Shown here: positions 6,791-7,362 of the stretch, one piece after another
Layout: each line of letters starts with the position of its first letter
How positions within the stretch are numbered: position 1 is the stretch's first letter
Assembly: GCA_031263965.1 (NCBI GenBank)
Contig: JAISES010000197.1
Location: forward strand, 1 to 7,362
Source: Prevotella sp.
Lineage (GTDB): Bacteria > Bacteroidota > Bacteroidia > Bacteroidales > Dysgonomonadaceae
DNA: 7,362 nucleotides
Direction: 5' to 3'
The notes under the pieces: model-generated
Told to the model about the DNA's origin: nothing
Seen by the model: only the letters and a program-made list of their open reading frames with translations
The model's database searches: none
Program-made: the position numbers and the translations under genes

Positions 6791-7354
6791 TTACTTATTA
6801 TTGTACTGGTTCATCGTATTCTGTATTCCGGCTAAACAAAAGCTTTTAATTATTTCGCTACAGGTTTCCAGTTTGGCAGGAAGCTCCTTTTCTTCTTCAT
6901 CTGTGAAATCGTCCAGTACGTAATCGACCTGTCTGCCTCTCGAAAAATCGCTGCCAATACCGAAACGGAGACGGGCATATTCCTGGGTTCCGAGTACGGC
7001 CTGAATATTCCCCAAGCCGTTATGTCCGGCATTACTGCCTTTTCCTTTCAGACGGATGGCGCCGAACGGCAAAGCCAAATCATCTACCACAACCAATAAG
7101 TTTTCTACCGGTATTTTCTCCCGATTGAGCCAATAACGAACCGCATTGCCACTCAGATTCATATATGTGGACGGCTTTAGCAGGACAAGGGTGCGGCCTT
7201 TTACTTTCAATTCGGCAACAAAACCGTAGCGCCTGTCTGCAAAAACAATATTGGACGCTTTGGCTAAAGCGTCCAATATTCTGAATCCTATGTTGTGGCG
7301 GGTATATTCGTATTCTCTGCCGATATTACCCAAACCTACAATCAAATATTTCAT
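6791..7354 (-). CDS. pth: Peptidyl-tRNA hydrolase (Pth1 family)
   Basis: Pth cleaves the ester bond of peptidyl-tRNAs dropped from ribosomes, freeing tRNA for reuse; it is a cytoplasmic, usually essential enzyme. The 187-aa length is normal. Family residues are all present: GLGN with Asn10, TRHNIGF with catalytic His20, YMNLSGN with Asn66, [10 protein letters not shown] with Asp91 (aligned by me to E. coli Asp93), and [12 protein letters not shown] with His111 and Asn112. LRFGIG (129-134) is also conserved. The ATG at 7354 begins [10 protein letters not shown], the standard start. Only 8 bp remain upstream, so promoter and ribosome-binding site are not visible; in many Bacteroidota a ribosomal protein L25/Ctc gene precedes pth, which cannot be tested here. 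hslR follows 24 bp downstream. Codons 25-36 are written as a perfect 15-bp hairpin, an unusual property for coding sequence (see separate entry). Confidence 0.96.
   Translation of the reverse strand: MKYLIVGLGNIGREYEYTRHNIGFRILDALAKASNIVFADRRYGFVAELKVKGRTLVLLKPSTYMNLSGNAVRYWLNREKIPVENLLVVVDDLALPFGAIRLKGKGSNAGHNGLGNIQAVLGTQEYARLRFGIGSDFSRGRQVDYVLDDFTDEEEKELPAKLETCSEIIKSFCLAGIQNTMNQYNNK
7247..7280 (-). other. Perfect 15-bp hairpin inside the 5' coding region of pth
   Basis: AATATTGGACGCTTT (7247-7261) and AAAGCGTCCAATATT (7266-7280) are exact complements separated by a 4-nt loop. Read in the pth direction, the hairpin begins at nucleotide 75 of the gene and covers codons 25-36 ([11 protein letters not shown]). 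Directly after it the coding strand reads GTTTTTGC, so stem plus T-run looks like an intrinsic terminator or pause site. The pairing is seen directly; attenuation, RNase cleavage or translational control are possible but unproved roles. Confidence 0.6.
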
Positions 7355-7362
7355 ATTAGTTA

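Noticed and set aside
6525..6923. 132-codon + strand frame across hslR and pth
   Set aside because: It is antisense to two well-supported genes and spans their junction; the low-complexity Ser-rich end reflects the antisense of the acidic and Lys-rich pth tail.
1..7362. tRNA, rRNA, CRISPR array, transposase or phage genes
   Set aside because: No cloverleaf with conserved TTC arm, no regularly spaced direct repeats, and no transposase or integrase motifs were seen on either strand.

Overview
The window looks like a chromosomal segment of a Bacteroidales bacterium (Bacteroides, Parabacteroides or Dysgonomonas type; the genus cannot be fixed from this sequence). The evidence is a SusD/SusE-like lipoprotein pair followed by glycoside hydrolases, Bacteroidota-style lipoprotein signals with acidic residues after the cysteine, little Shine-Dalgarno sequence before the genes, and moderate-to-low GC.

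Left part (1-6323, + strand): the downstream end of a polysaccharide utilization locus (PUL). In order it holds the C-terminal half of a SusD-like glycan-binding protein, a SusE-like surface glycan-binding lipoprotein, a GH53 endo-beta-1,4-galactanase lipoprotein, and a secreted GH2 beta-galactosidase. GH53 is essentially specific for beta-1,4-galactan, so the likely substrate is pectic galactan or type I arabinogalactan. The order SusD / binding protein / GH53 / GH2 is that of the galactan PUL of B. thetaiotaomicron (BT4670-BT4667, from memory). The model: the surface GH53 cuts galactan, the SusE-like and SusD-like proteins capture the oligosaccharides, a SusC transporter (presumably just upstream, outside the window) imports them, and the periplasmic GH2 releases galactose. 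The PUL promoter and regulator are not in view.

Two intergenic gaps inside the PUL carry structure. A 105-bp gap before GH53 has an 11-bp perfect inverted repeat. A 190-bp gap before GH2 has an 88-bp nested palindromic element that resembles a dispersed REP/MITE-type repeat.

Right part (6332-7354, - strand): two housekeeping genes facing the PUL with only 8 bp between: hslR (Hsp15-type S4 RNA-binding protein) and, upstream of it by 24 bp, pth (peptidyl-tRNA hydrolase). Both deal with stalled peptidyl-tRNA. The early pth coding sequence contains a 15-bp perfect hairpin with a 4-nt loop, followed by a T-run in the direction of transcription; this is the most unexpected local signal in the window.

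I see no wholly new gene system. All genes belong to recognisable families. The points worth a second look are the three inverted-repeat structures and the duplicated C-terminal module of the SusE-like protein. No tRNA, rRNA, CRISPR array or transposase gene was seen.
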